Shown: in pieces, positions 37,988 to 48,665 of the stretch
Layout of the letters: the number at the start of each line of letters is the position of its first letter
Numbering within the stretch: position 1 is the first letter of the stretch
Assembly (NCBI GenBank): GCA_963706785.1
Contig: CAVPNJ010000002.1
Location: 186,001-250,000 of the forward strand
Direction of reading: 5' to 3'
Length of the DNA stretch: 64,000 bases
From: Pollutimonas sp963706785
GTDB taxonomy: Bacteria; Pseudomonadota; Gammaproteobacteria; Burkholderiales; Burkholderiaceae_B
Notes under the pieces: model-generated
What the model was told of the DNA's origin: nothing
Seen by the model: the letters and a program-made list of their open reading frames with translations, nothing else
Database searches by the model: none
Made by a program: the position numbers and the translations under genes

Positions 37988-38315
37988 ATGAGCGAAGTTC
38001 AAGATTTTATCCGTGAAACGGTCACGGCCAACCCCGTTGTACTGTTCATGAAGGGTACGGCCCAGTTCCCGCAATGCGGCTTTTCCGGCCGCGCGATTCA
38101 AATACTGAAGGCTTCCGGCGTAACCAAGCTGGTCACCGTTAATGTGCTCGACGACGAGTTAGTGCGTCAAGGCATTAAGGAATATCTCCAGCTGGCCAAC
38201 GATTCCGCAGCTGTATGTTGCTGGTGAATTCATTGGTGGATCAGACATCATTGCCGAAATGCACGAAAACGGCGAACTGGCCACCGTACTGAAAGAGGCT
38301 GGGGCACTTGCGTGA
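37988..38315 (+). CDS. grxD: Monothiol glutaredoxin, frameshifted in this sequence
   Basis: A Grx4-type monothiol glutaredoxin in Fe-S cluster handling. The active site CGFS is in FMKGTAQFPQCGFSGRAIQIL (residues about 30-35). After KEYLQ the frame fails at an extra base in TATCTCC near 38185-38190. Corrected, it reads SSWPTIPQLYVAGEFIGGSDIIAEMHENGEL and stops at 38315, a normal length of 108. Its end overlaps the GTG start of ubiX by 4 bp. Confidence 0.92.
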
Positions 38316-38887
38316 TCGCCAAGCGGCGGTTCGTTGTTGGGGTGACTGGCGCCACAGGCGCTCTTTATGCAGTACGCATGCTACAGACATTGCGTGGTGT
38401 GCCCGACGTCGAATCGCACCTGGTGATATCGCCATCGGGCGTCCTGAATATCAAGTACGAGCTTGATATCACCCGCCAGGACGTCCATGCGCTTGCAGAC
38501 AAGGTATACAGCTTTCGCGATGTAGGCGCAACGCTTGCCAGCGGCGGCTTTCCAACTTTGGGCATGGTGGTGGTGCCTTGTTCCATGCGAACCTTGGCCG
38601 CGGTGGCGCATGGTCTGTCGGATAACCTCATTACGCGTGCCGCCGACGTCACGCTTAAAGAGCGGCGCCGCTTAGTCATGATGGTGCGTGAAACGCCACT
38701 GAACCTCGCGCATTTGCGCAATATGACTGCCGTAACCGAAATGGGCGGAATAATTTTCCCGCCGTTACCGGCTTTTTATCTGCGACCTAAATCACTGGAC
38801 GAAATGGTCGATCATACCGTTGCACGGGTACTGGAACTGTTCGATATCCACGTCTCGGGGCCGCATTGGGAAGGCATGCAAGCCTAG
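38312..38887 (+). CDS. ubiX: Flavin prenyltransferase UbiX
   Basis: Makes the prenylated FMN cofactor of UbiD decarboxylases in ubiquinone synthesis. 191 residues starting at GTG, with VGVTGATGALYAVRML, VVVPCSMRTLAAVAHGLSDNLITRAADVTLKERRRLVMMVRETPLNLAHLRNM and GGIIFPPLPAFYLRP, all family text. It ends convergently against ttcA with a 4-bp overlap. Confidence 0.95.
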   Translation: MIAKRRFVVGVTGATGALYAVRMLQTLRGVPDVESHLVISPSGVLNIKYELDITRQDVHALADKVYSFRDVGATLASGGFPTLGMVVVPCSMRTLAAVAHGLSDNLITRAADVTLKERRRLVMMVRETPLNLAHLRNMTAVTEMGGIIFPPLPAFYLRPKSLDEMVDHTVARVLELFDIHVSGPHWEGMQA

Positions 38888-39894
38888 ATTTTCCGTAAAT
38901 CGGTCATGAACACGACTTTACGTGCGGCCTCTACCTGCGCGGTGATATCGTCAGTGTCGCTGCTGCCATCATCGAAGCCGCTGGGCGAAAGAGGGGCGTC
39001 GTAATCTTCGCTGTCGAACGCGATGTCGCCCTGTTCATCGGGTTCGCCAGTGATTTTCAGTCCGGCAAAGTCGAATAGTGTTGTGTCCATCAGATGCGTG
39101 GGTACCACCCGCGACAGTGCGCCGAATACGTTCCATGAACGGCCTGGGAATTTTTTATCCCACTCGGCGATCATGCGCCCGACTTCCTTGCGTTTCAGGT
39201 TTTCCTGTGATCCGCACAAGTTGCATGGGATGATCGGGAATTGCTTGAGTTGGGAATACGCAATCAGGTCTTTTTCGGGCACATAGGCCAACGGTCGAAT
39301 AATAATGTGCTCGCCGTTATCCGACATAAGCTTGGGCGGCATGGCTTTCATTCGCCCGCCGTAAAACAAATTCAGGAAGAAAGTGCCCAGAATGTCGTCG
39401 CGATGGTGCCCGAGCGCAATTTTCGTCGCACCCAGCTCGCTTGCGACCCGGTACAAAATGCCTCGGCGCAGCCGCGAACAGAGCGAACACATGGTTTTCC
39501 CCTCGGGGATCACGCGTGTGACGATTGAATAGGTGTCCTGGGTCGCAATATGGAACGGAACATTTATCGATTTCAGGTATTCGGGCAGTACGTGGTCAGG
39601 AAACCCCGGCTGTTTTTGATCAAGATTGACTGCAATAATATCGAACTTGATGGGCGCGCGTTGCTTAAGAGTCAGAAGGATATCCAGCATGCTGTAGGAG
39701 TCCTTGCCGCCTGATAGGCACACCATGACTTTATCGCCGTCTTCAATCATGTTGAAGTCGCTGATCGCACGGCCCGTTTCCCGTATCAAGCGTTTGGTAA
39801 GCTTGTTTTCGTTCAGGCGCTGCTTTTGGGCGCGGCGGCCGGCCTCGTTAAGGTCGGGTTCGCTGGTATCGGGGGCTAGGTTATCGGCTTGCAT
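38884..39894 (-). CDS. ttcA: tRNA 2-thiocytidine(32) synthetase TtcA
   Basis: Thiolates cytidine 32 of tRNA. PP-loop ATPase of 336 residues with SGGKDS (61-66) and two CxxC sites for a 4Fe-4S cluster (CSLCSRLRRG and CNLCGSQ). The start is set at the ATG that gives MQADNLAP; the in-frame extension to 39954 overlaps folB. It ends in a Glu/Asp-rich tail (DSEDYDAPLSPSGFDDGSSDTDD). Confidence 0.95.
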   Translation of the reverse strand: MQADNLAPDTSEPDLNEAGRRAQKQRLNENKLTKRLIRETGRAISDFNMIEDGDKVMVCLSGGKDSYSMLDILLTLKQRAPIKFDIIAVNLDQKQPGFPDHVLPEYLKSINVPFHIATQDTYSIVTRVIPEGKTMCSLCSRLRRGILYRVASELGATKIALGHHRDDILGTFFLNLFYGGRMKAMPPKLMSDNGEHIIIRPLAYVPEKDLIAYSQLKQFPIIPCNLCGSQENLKRKEVGRMIAEWDKKFPGRSWNVFGALSRVVPTHLMDTTLFDFAGLKITGEPDEQGDIAFDSEDYDAPLSPSGFDDGSSDTDDITAQVEAARKVVFMTDLRKI

Positions 39895-39914
39895 GGCAAT
39901 TGAAAAAGAATGGT

Positions 39915-40274
39915 TCAGCGACTGCGTTGCAGTTCGATGCCGACTGCATTGCAATCGGAAAAGGCTAGCGGTTTGCTAATGCGGATTTTAACCCGCTGGA
40001 CGTCGGGAAATTCATTCAGTATGCGAGCGACGACGCGCTCGCTAAGGGTTTCAAGAAGGTTGACGTGGGCATGCGTACATTCGTCGACGATGGCATTTCG
40101 CAGCAGCCGGTAATCCAATACGGTCTGAATGTTCTGGTCATGAACTTCCTGGGCTATGTCAACGTCGAACTCCGCATCTATGTGCAACGGCTGAGTCGCG
40201 CGCAGTTCGTGTTCCAGGATGCCGATTCGTGCATCGAGCGCAAGCTGGCTAAAGAAGATTCGTCGTGTGTTCAT
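39915..40274 (-). CDS. folB: Dihydroneopterin aldolase
   Basis: Folate synthesis enzyme converting dihydroneopterin to 6-hydroxymethyl-dihydropterin. The 119-residue protein has IFFSQLALDARIGILEHE, the VLDYRLLRNAIVDEC segment, LLETLSERVVARIL and the Lys-containing RVKIRISKP. An upstream in-frame extension to 40496 overlaps a divergent gene and is rejected. It may be cotranscribed with ttcA, 20 bp downstream. Confidence 0.93.
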   Translation of the reverse strand: MNTRRIFFSQLALDARIGILEHELRATQPLHIDAEFDVDIAQEVHDQNIQTVLDYRLLRNAIVDECTHAHVNLLETLSERVVARILNEFPDVQRVKIRISKPLAFSDCNAVGIELQRSR

Positions 40275-40349
40275 AAAGTCGGCCTTGTAGAATTGGTGGA
40301 ATTGTAGTGCCTTCGCGATTTCGGGAGATGGCATTATTTCGGAGTAGTC

Positions 40350-41285
40350 ATGAGTGCAGAAGGTCGATTGTTCGATGCATTGATTATCGGTGGTGGTCCG
40401 GCGGGCGTGTCGTGCGCGATCTGGCTGGCACGTTTGGGCTTTTCGGCCATGCTGCTTGAAGCTCGTGGGAAGGTGGGTGGCCTGTGCCTCGATCATCCCT
40501 TTCTGGATGACTGGAATGCATCGTTACCCGGTATGACCGGCCCCCAGGTCGCCGAAAATCTGGCAGTCAGCCTGCAGCAGGCGGGAGTTCAGGCCAGGCT
40601 TTCCTGCCCGGTTGATCGCCTCGAGCTTGCTGGGTCCGGCTTTGGTGTGGCAGCGGCGGGGCTGTCCCGCCCCTTGCGCGCCCGGCACATTGTTCTGGCA
40701 ACGGGCGTGCGGGCCCGGTCATTGCCCGATGCCCAGGTAAACATTGGTGCCAATCAATATGTTGAAGCGGCTTCGGCCGCCTTACCTCCAGAGGTTCTGG
40801 TGGGCCCGGGCACCCATATCGTCGCGCAGGAGTTTCGCGGCAAGCGTGTCGCGGTTCTGGGCGGTGGCGATAACGCCTTCGAAAATGCGATATATGCTGC
40901 CGAGCACGGCGCCCAAAGCGTGCGTATTTTTGCCCGCAACATCAGGGCGCAGCAGCAGTTCGTACGTAAAGTTTCATCGGACAGCATTGTGACTGGCGCC
41001 TATGAGGTCGTTGCCGCCCAACGCAGCGTGAACGGCGAACCTTACGATTTAATTTTAGTCTTCTACGGCTGGGAGCCGTGCGTTCACTTTGCTGATGGGC
41101 TAGGCTTGAATCGCAGTAAACGGGGCTTCATCGCAACCGACATGCAAACGGCCCAGACCAGTTGTCCGGGCGTTTATGCGATCGGTGAAGTTGCTCAACG
41201 CCAACATCCTTGTGTGGTCACCGCCCTGGCTGACGGCGTTACGGCAGCCAAGGCGATTCAGGCGAGAATTGAGTCGGGCTATTGA
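40350..41285 (+). CDS. Thioredoxin-reductase-like flavoprotein without CxxC
   Basis: A 311-residue NAD(P)/FAD oxidoreductase. The FAD site is DALIIGGGPAGVSCAIWLARLGFSAMLLEARGKVGG, the NAD(P) site is GKRVAVLGGGDNAFENAIYAAEHGA, and the second FAD segment is CPGVYAIGEVAQRQHPCVVTALADG. The redox CxxC expected in thioredoxin reductase is absent, so it fits the ferredoxin/flavodoxin-NADP reductase-like branch (TrxB2-type). Physiological partner unknown. Confidence 0.85.
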   Translation: MSAEGRLFDALIIGGGPAGVSCAIWLARLGFSAMLLEARGKVGGLCLDHPFLDDWNASLPGMTGPQVAENLAVSLQQAGVQARLSCPVDRLELAGSGFGVAAAGLSRPLRARHIVLATGVRARSLPDAQVNIGANQYVEAASAALPPEVLVGPGTHIVAQEFRGKRVAVLGGGDNAFENAIYAAEHGAQSVRIFARNIRAQQQFVRKVSSDSIVTGAYEVVAAQRSVNGEPYDLILVFYGWEPCVHFADGLGLNRSKRGFIATDMQTAQTSCPGVYAIGEVAQRQHPCVVTALADGVTAAKAIQARIESGY

Positions 41286-41336
41286 TGATCCGCGAATATT
41301 GTCGGTATGGGATACGCTACGAAGGCGTACCGACAA

Positions 41337-43106
41337 CTATTTGCGATATTCAAGCGCGCACTCGGTAAGCGCAGGGGCGCTAAGTGTCACATCAAAGGCC
41401 CGCAACTCGTCGCGCCGGAACACTCCCACGATTACCACGTCACCAGGTTGGTATGACCGCAGCAGACGTTCGAGCGAAGCCGTGTCGGTGACTCGAAGTC
41501 CATTGACTGCGACCAGGATGTCGCCTGCCGACAAGCCCGCGACATGTGCAGCGCCGCCCTCATACACGGTGGCCAGCGTGGTTTCGCCGTGAGCGGATCG
41601 CAGGCGGACATCCAGCGAAGTGACGCCGGTTGCGGGCTTCCAAGAAAGGCGAATTCCTTGCGAAAGCAGCAATGCTTCCAGCGGTACGTCCTCTCTGCCA
41701 TAGGCATAGCGCTCAATGAAATCCGACACGTCGACGCCCGTTGCTTCCTGAACCAGCGCCGGGATAGCCCCTTCGGGTATGCCATTAGGCGCGCCGCGGT
41801 AAAAGTCGCGACCATAGCGTTCCCAAAAGAGCCGCATTACATCGTCCAGTGATCGAGCGCCGCGCGATTTCTCTCGGATGGTGATGTCCATTCCCATCGC
41901 GACCAAGGAGCCTTTGGTGTAGTAGCTCACCAAGGCATTGGGTGAATTTTCGTCCTGCTTGTAATAGCGAGTCCAAGCATCGTGAGAGCTTTCTGTAATG
42001 CTTTGCTTGAAGCGCCCAGGAGTGCGCTGCACATTGCTGATCACCTTGCCGATAAGGCGAAAGTAGTCTTTCTCGGTGATGACGCCCGAACGTAGCAGCA
42101 TCAGATCGTCGTAGTACGAAGTAAAGCCTTCAAAGACCCAGAGCAACTCAGTATGGTTTTCGCGGCTTAGGTCGTAGGGCGCGAAGCGTTCCGGTTTGAT
42201 GCGCTTTACGTTCCACGTATGAAAGTATTCGTGGCTTACCAGTCCCAGGAATGTTTGATAACCTTCGCCCGCGTCGGGCTGGCCCAGCACTGGTAGATCG
42301 TGGCGCGAAGCCATCAGGGCCGTCGACGCACGATGCTCCAGGCCACCATAGCCATCTCCCGTCACCGTGGTCATAAAAACATAGCGGTCGGAAGAATCCA
42401 GAAACGGCGCCTTCTTGGTTTCAGGCTCGAAGAGCTCGATCTGGGCTGCGCAGATCTGCTGCGTGTCAAATGCAATCCGCTCGAGATCAAGTTTAGGAAT
42501 AACTCCCGTAAACACCATTTCATGCACGGCGCCGTGGGCCTTGAATTGGACCACTTGCGGCGTGCCCATCTCGACCGGATGGTCGATTAGCGCGTCGTAG
42601 TCGGGCGCGAAATACATGCCGAAACCGTGCCGTTGAGCGGCATCAGGGTGGTCGTTTGCTTCCGGCAGGCTGGTGTAGACCTTCCAGTTGCTGGCATGGG
42701 GCGGTGGACAAAGCTCGACCTGACATGGTTCGTGCGTTTGGCCGGTAACGCTCAGGAAAACGCTGGTTCCGTTGAAGAAGGCGTGTGATTCGTCGACATG
42801 AGCGCCTCGCACGGAAAGATCCCACGCATAAATGCAATAGTCCAAAACGAGCGGGCCGGAGCAGGGTGCACAAAACCAGGAATGGCTGCCGCGCTTTTTC
42901 ACGTCAATCGTCGTGCCGTTGCTTTGGGCCTGAATGGATTCCACTTGTCGAGAGAAATCTCGAATAAGATAACTGCCTGGTATCCATGCGGGCAGGGCTA
43001 ATTCCTGCCCATCAGGGTCGGGATTCTGGATGGTCAGGCGCACCTTAAGCCGATGACCGGCAGGATCGAAGGGCGTTACGCTATAAAGTATCGGTTCTTT
43101 TCTCAT
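41337..43106 (-). CDS. M61 family metallopeptidase with PDZ domain
   Basis: A 589-residue zinc peptidase. The zinc motif HEYFH is at 292-296, with the downstream Glu in LLWVFEGFTSYYDDL; the substrate motif GLEH in GGLEHRAS (254-261) suits glycyl aminopeptidase-type members. A PDZ domain occupies about 480-575 (GAAHVAGLSAGDILVAVNGLRVTD). No signal peptide is seen. It converges on the flavoprotein gene and diverges from the enoyl-CoA hydratase gene. Confidence 0.93.
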   Translation of the reverse strand: MRKEPILYSVTPFDPAGHRLKVRLTIQNPDPDGQELALPAWIPGSYLIRDFSRQVESIQAQSNGTTIDVKKRGSHSWFCAPCSGPLVLDYCIYAWDLSVRGAHVDESHAFFNGTSVFLSVTGQTHEPCQVELCPPPHASNWKVYTSLPEANDHPDAAQRHGFGMYFAPDYDALIDHPVEMGTPQVVQFKAHGAVHEMVFTGVIPKLDLERIAFDTQQICAAQIELFEPETKKAPFLDSSDRYVFMTTVTGDGYGGLEHRASTALMASRHDLPVLGQPDAGEGYQTFLGLVSHEYFHTWNVKRIKPERFAPYDLSRENHTELLWVFEGFTSYYDDLMLLRSGVITEKDYFRLIGKVISNVQRTPGRFKQSITESSHDAWTRYYKQDENSPNALVSYYTKGSLVAMGMDITIREKSRGARSLDDVMRLFWERYGRDFYRGAPNGIPEGAIPALVQEATGVDVSDFIERYAYGREDVPLEALLLSQGIRLSWKPATGVTSLDVRLRSAHGETTLATVYEGGAAHVAGLSAGDILVAVNGLRVTDTASLERLLRSYQPGDVVIVGVFRRDELRAFDVTLSAPALTECALEYRK

Positions 43107-43138
43107 TCCTATATATTACTTTGCAATAAGGAGACGGC

Positions 43139-43916
43139 ATGAATGCGCCATTGATAAAAATAGAGGTTCGTGGTCGCGTAGGCTTACTTACGCTAGACAG
43201 GCCCAAGGCATTGAATGCGCTCAGCAATGAAGTTATCGATGAACTTTTCAAGGCCTTGAGCGACTTCGATGCCGACGAAAACATCGGTGCCATGGTGCTC
43301 ACAGGGAATGAAAAGGCATTCGCCGCAGGAGCCGATATTGCCGCCATGCAAGGCTGGTCATACATGGACGTCTACAAGCAAGACTATCTTGGCGGCAATT
43401 GGGAGGCACTCAAGCGGATACGCAAGCCCATTATCGCTGCTGTGGCAGGCTATGCATTGGGCGGCGGCTGCGAGCTCGCGATGCTGTGCGATTTTATTAT
43501 CGCCGCCGAGAATGCGCGTTTTGGCCAACCGGAAATCAAATTGGGGGTCATTCCCGGTTATGGCGGAACACAGCGCCTGCCGCGGGCGATAAGCAAAGCT
43601 AAAGCGATGGATCTGGTGTTTGACGGCCCGCATGATGGATGCGGCTGAAGCCGAGCGGGCCGGCCTGGTGTCACGCGTGGTACCGGTCGAGCGTTTGCTG
43701 GACGAAGCAATTGAAGCAGCCACAATCATCGCGTCCATGTCCTTGCCCTCTGTCATGATGGCCAAAGAATGCGTCAATATGGCGTACGAGGGTTCTCTTA
43801 ACGAGACGCTTATGTTCGAGCGCCGTAATTTTCATGCCCTTTTTGCAACAGACGACCAAAAAGAAGGCATGGCGGCGTTTGTCGAAAAACGCAAGCCCGA
43901 CTTCAAGCATCAGTAG
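43139..43916 (+). CDS. Enoyl-CoA hydratase, frameshifted in this sequence
   Basis: A crotonase-fold enzyme of the EchA/PaaF-like type. The oxyanion-hole segment GNEKAFAAGADIAAM and the catalytic GGGCELAMLCDFIIAAENARFGQPEIKLGVIPGYGGTQRLPRAIS are intact. The frame breaks in TGTTTG near 43617-43620; without the extra T it reads MDLVLTARMMDAAEAERAGLVSRVVP and runs to the stop at 43916 (about 258 residues). It starts 9 bp after a GGAG box. Confidence 0.9.
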
Positions 43917-44012
43917 CAGGAAGCACTTGCGTCGCGACCGCATTGTCCTTCGGGCGCGACGCTTCGAGCACGGTTGCGGCGGCCGGCAACATAAAAGTGT
44001 CTGTTTCTTGAT

Positions 44013-44041
44013 TTGCGTGCAGCAAAAAATAAAGTTATACT
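44013..44041 (+). promoter_or_regulatory. Sigma-70 type promoter of the atp operon
   Basis: TTGCGT at 44013-44018 and TATACT at 44036-44041 are separated by exactly 17 bp that are rich in A. It lies about 84 bp ahead of atpI, with no other gene between. The match to the -35 and -10 consensus is 4 of 6 and 5 of 6. Confidence 0.7.
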
Positions 44042-44124
44042 CTCGCAGTTTGCCGCATTCGGTAAAACCCTTACACGCTCCGCCATTTGCGGGATCTTGT
44101 AATTACCCGGATGGCTAGGTCGGT

Positions 44125-44547
44125 ATGGAAACAGAGACACCGCTTGTACTTACCGAGCAGGACCGTGCAGCAATAACTCGTCGGGCGACTAGTGGTATTC
44201 TTCGTACCCTTGTGGCTCAGGCGATTATGGCTTGCGTTGCAGTGCTGGTTTCAGGGTTGGTATCAGGGGCCGCAGCAGCCGTTTCGGCCTTGGTCGGCGC
44301 TCTTGCATATTTCTTGCCCAATGCGCTATTCGCGCTGCGTTTATTGCTTGGCTTGCTCGGTCCGGTAAGGTCGAATCCCTTCACCTTCTTTATCGGTGAG
44401 GCGTTGAAGCTCGGCTCCGCAGTGGCTGTGCTGGTTCTTGTGGCATGGCTGGGTCGCGAATGGGTGGTATGGCCCGCTTTGCTGTTTGGGTTGTTGTGCG
44501 TTTTGAAGGGCTATGTGCTGCTGCTTGTGTTTCGCAAGCTGCCGTAG
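44125..44547 (+). CDS. atpI: ATP synthase subunit I
   Basis: A 140-residue membrane protein that helps assemble the c-ring. Four hydrophobic helices follow a polar N-terminus of about 30 residues (LVAQAIMACVAVLVSGLVSGAAAAVSALVGALAYFLPNALFALRLLL...). Usual first gene of the atp operon. Confidence 0.88.
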   Translation: METETPLVLTEQDRAAITRRATSGILRTLVAQAIMACVAVLVSGLVSGAAAAVSALVGALAYFLPNALFALRLLLGLLGPVRSNPFTFFIGEALKLGSAVAVLVLVAWLGREWVVWPALLFGLLCVLKGYVLLLVFRKLP

Positions 44548-44608
44548 CAATACAGATTAATTCACGGGCCTTGTGCTCCGGTTACATGCTTACAGGATAA
44601 GGTTTCAG

Positions 44609-45491
44609 ATGGCAGCCGCTCAAGATATTTCGCCTCAGTCTGAGTACATTCAACACCACTTGGTGCACCTGAATAGTTCCGGTGAAAAACAGTCCGTCAT
44701 AGCTGATTTCGGTATCGTTAACTACGACTCGTTGTTCTGGGCCATTCTAACGGGGCTCGTTGTCGTGTTCCTGTTGTGGCGCGCGGCAAAAATGGTGACT
44801 ACTGGTGTGCCGGGCCGTTTCCAGGCTTCGATCGAAATGCTCGTCGATATGGTCGAAGAGCAAGCGAAAAGCATTGTCCCCAATGCGACGTCACGCCGCT
44901 TTGTATCGCCACTGGCCCTGACTGTGTTCTTGTGGATCATCCTCATGAACGCGCTCGACCTGATCCCTGTCGACTTTCTGGCTTCCGTTTTCCGCGTGAC
45001 TGGTCTGGGTGCCGACCATCATGACGTCCTTTATTACCACCGTATCCTTCCTACGGCCGACTTGAACGTGCCGATGGGTATGTCGTTGGGCGTGCTGCTC
45101 TTGATGTTCTATTACGGCATGAAGATCAAGCAGCCCGGTGGTTTCGTCAAAGAATTGTTCACTGCACCCTTCCATGCCAACGGCATTGCCGGCTTATTCC
45201 TTGCGCCGTTCAACTTCCTCTTGAACTGCATCGAATACGCCGCCAAATCGGTCTCCCTGGGTATGCGGTTGTTCGGCAACATGTTTGCCGGCGAGCTTAT
45301 TTTCATGCTTGATCGCCTTGTTGGGCGGCGCATGGACCGGATTTAATGGTGCAAGCATAGGCTTGGGTATTGGGCATGTTCTGGCAGGATCGTTGTGGGC
45401 CATTTTCCACATTCTTATCGTGCTCTTGCAGGCGTTTATTTTCATGATGTTGACTCTCGTGTATGTGGGTCAGGCTCACGAAGGCCATTAA
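44609..45491 (+). CDS. atpB: ATP synthase F0 subunit a, frameshifted in this sequence
   Basis: Proton-channel subunit. It begins at ATG 44609 (MAAAQDISPQSEYIQHHL). The conserved Arg helix is visible in AAKSVSLGMRLFGNMFAGELIFML. A single extra G at about 45311 then breaks the frame; without it the protein reads IALLGGAWTGFNGASIGLGIGHVLAGSLWAIFHILIVLLQAFIFMMLTLVYVGQAHEGH and stops at 45491, a normal 293 residues. Confidence 0.95.
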
Positions 45492-45597
45492 TAGTTTTCG
45501 GTTCGGGCAGTTTCGCCCGGCCGGGGTGCAAGATGTTCTTGCAAAAGCAGTTTCTTTTTGACTTTTTGATTACACGGTTATTAACCAAGGAGTTGTT

Positions 45598-45840
45598 ATG
45601 ACCAACGTTGCTTTCGTTGCTCTAGCTTGCGGTCTTATTATTGGTCTCGGCGCATTCGGTGCCTGCATTGGTATCGCTTTGATGGGGGGCAAATATTTGG
45701 AAGCTTCTGCTCGTCAGCCTGAACTGATGAACGCTCTACAGACTAAAATGTTCTTGTTGGCCGGTCTTATCGATGCTGCGTTCCTGATCGGTGTTGGTAT
45801 CGCTATGTTGTTTGCATTCGCTAACCCATTTGTCGGGTAA
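45598..45840 (+). CDS. atpE: ATP synthase F0 subunit c
   Basis: An 80-residue hairpin that forms the rotor ring. Two hydrophobic helices flank the polar loop ARQPELMN (residues 38-45); the proton-carrying carboxylate is Asp59 in LAGLIDAAFLIGVG. Preceded by AAGGAG. Confidence 0.97.
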   Translation: MTNVAFVALACGLIIGLGAFGACIGIALMGGKYLEASARQPELMNALQTKMFLLAGLIDAAFLIGVGIAMLFAFANPFVG

Positions 45841-45962
45841 GCATTGCCGCCCGTTTCGGCGGGTTAAGCAGCCGCAGGCGCCATACAGGCAGTCTGCGGC
45901 ATGGACATCAAGTGTCAGGTAGCCCCGCTACGTGGCATTATGGGTATTAAAGGGAAACGACC

Positions 45963-46434
45963 GTGAATTTAAACGCGACTCTCTTTTTTCAGATGATCGT
46001 GTTTTTCGTGCTTGGTTGGTTTACGATGAAATTCGTATGGCCTCCGCTCACGAAAGCAATGGATGATCGCCGTCAGAAAATTGCCGATGGCCTTGCGGCC
46101 GCCGACAAGGGCAAGGCCGATTTGGCCCAGGCTCAGGCGCGTATCAGCCTAATCGAGGCTTCTGCAAAAACAGAAAACCATGCTCGTATGGTCGAGGCCG
46201 AGAAACAGGCTGCGGTGCTTATCGACCAGGCTCGTCGTGAAGGCGAGGCCGAGAAGGCTCGCATCATCGCCCAAGCTCAACAAGACGCTGCCCAAGAGGC
46301 CCAGCGTGTTCGCGAAAGCTTGCGCGCCGATGTCGCCATTCTTGCCGTCAAGGGTGCAGAACACATTCTCAAAAGAGAAGTCGATGCACAGGCACATGCC
46401 GAGCTGTTAAATCAGCTTCAAGGCTCAACTCTAA
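45963..46434 (+). CDS. atpF: ATP synthase F0 subunit b, frameshifted at the 3' end
   Basis: Peripheral-stalk subunit starting at GTG (MNLNATLFFQMIVFFVLGWFTMKFVWPPL). One N-terminal membrane helix and a long charged coiled-coil follow. As printed the frame runs on past atpH's start to 46595; removing one base at 46418-46420 gives LLNQLKAQL and a stop at 46434, 13 bp before atpH, which matches the normal gene of about 156 residues. Confidence 0.93.
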
Positions 46435-46447
46435 ACGCAGGCAGGCC

Positions 46448-46988
46448 ATGGCTGAACTTTCGACTATCGCTAGACCGTACGCCGAAGCGCTGTTTGCAAC
46501 GGCCCGCGACGACCAGGCTGGCCTGGCGTCATGGTCAAGTCTGGTATCCGAGCTGGCTCAAGTGGCCAGTCTTGGCGACGTGCGCGAAGCGCTGACAGAC
46601 CCGCGTCTTAATACAGCTCAACGTATCGAGCTGTTTACGGGTTTGATAAAAACGCCGCTTTCGCAACAAGCACGCAACTTCATCGAACTGCTGGTAAGCA
46701 ACAACCGTATTCTGGTGTTGCCGCAAATTGCCGAGCAGTTCGAAATTTTGAAAAACCAACACGAAGGTACGGCGCTGGCTCGAAATCAGTAGTGCTTTTG
46801 CGCTAAGCGACGAGCAGGTACAGAAGCTCGTGTCGGGTCTGGAAAAGAAGTTTGGCCTCAAACTCAAGCCGGCCATCACGGTCGATACCAGCCTTATCGG
46901 TGGCGTGCGCGTGATCGTTGGCGACCAAGTACTAGATACTTCTGTGCAGGCCCAGTTGGCCCGTATGCGCGATACTCTGGCCGCCTGA
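46448..46988 (+). CDS. atpH: ATP synthase F1 subunit delta, frameshifted in this sequence
   Basis: Couples the stalk to F1. The first 110 residues are typical (ELSTIARPYAEALFATA...FIELLVSNNRILVLPQIAEQFE). An extra C near 46781 then breaks the frame. Corrected, it reads TALAEISSAFALSDEQVQKLVSGLEKKFGLKLKPAITVDTSLIGGVRVIVGDQVLDTSVQAQLARMRDTLAA and stops at 46988. Confidence 0.93.
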
Positions 46989-47023
46989 AGCGCGCCAGAT
47001 AACAGGATTCCAGGAGTCTGAAC

Positions 47024-48565
<1,542 letters not shown>

Positions 48566-48665
48566 GTTTTACTGGCGAGGGTGATGAAGCATAGTCTTCA
48601 GTATCCATACGTAATGCAGGGTTTGCGCAAGCGACCCTGCTATAACGCCCTTTCAGGAAAAAGCG

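Noticed and set aside
46400..46600. Programmed frameshifting or an atpF-atpH fusion
   Set aside because: No slippery heptamer or stimulatory structure is seen, and neighbouring genes have the same +1 fault.
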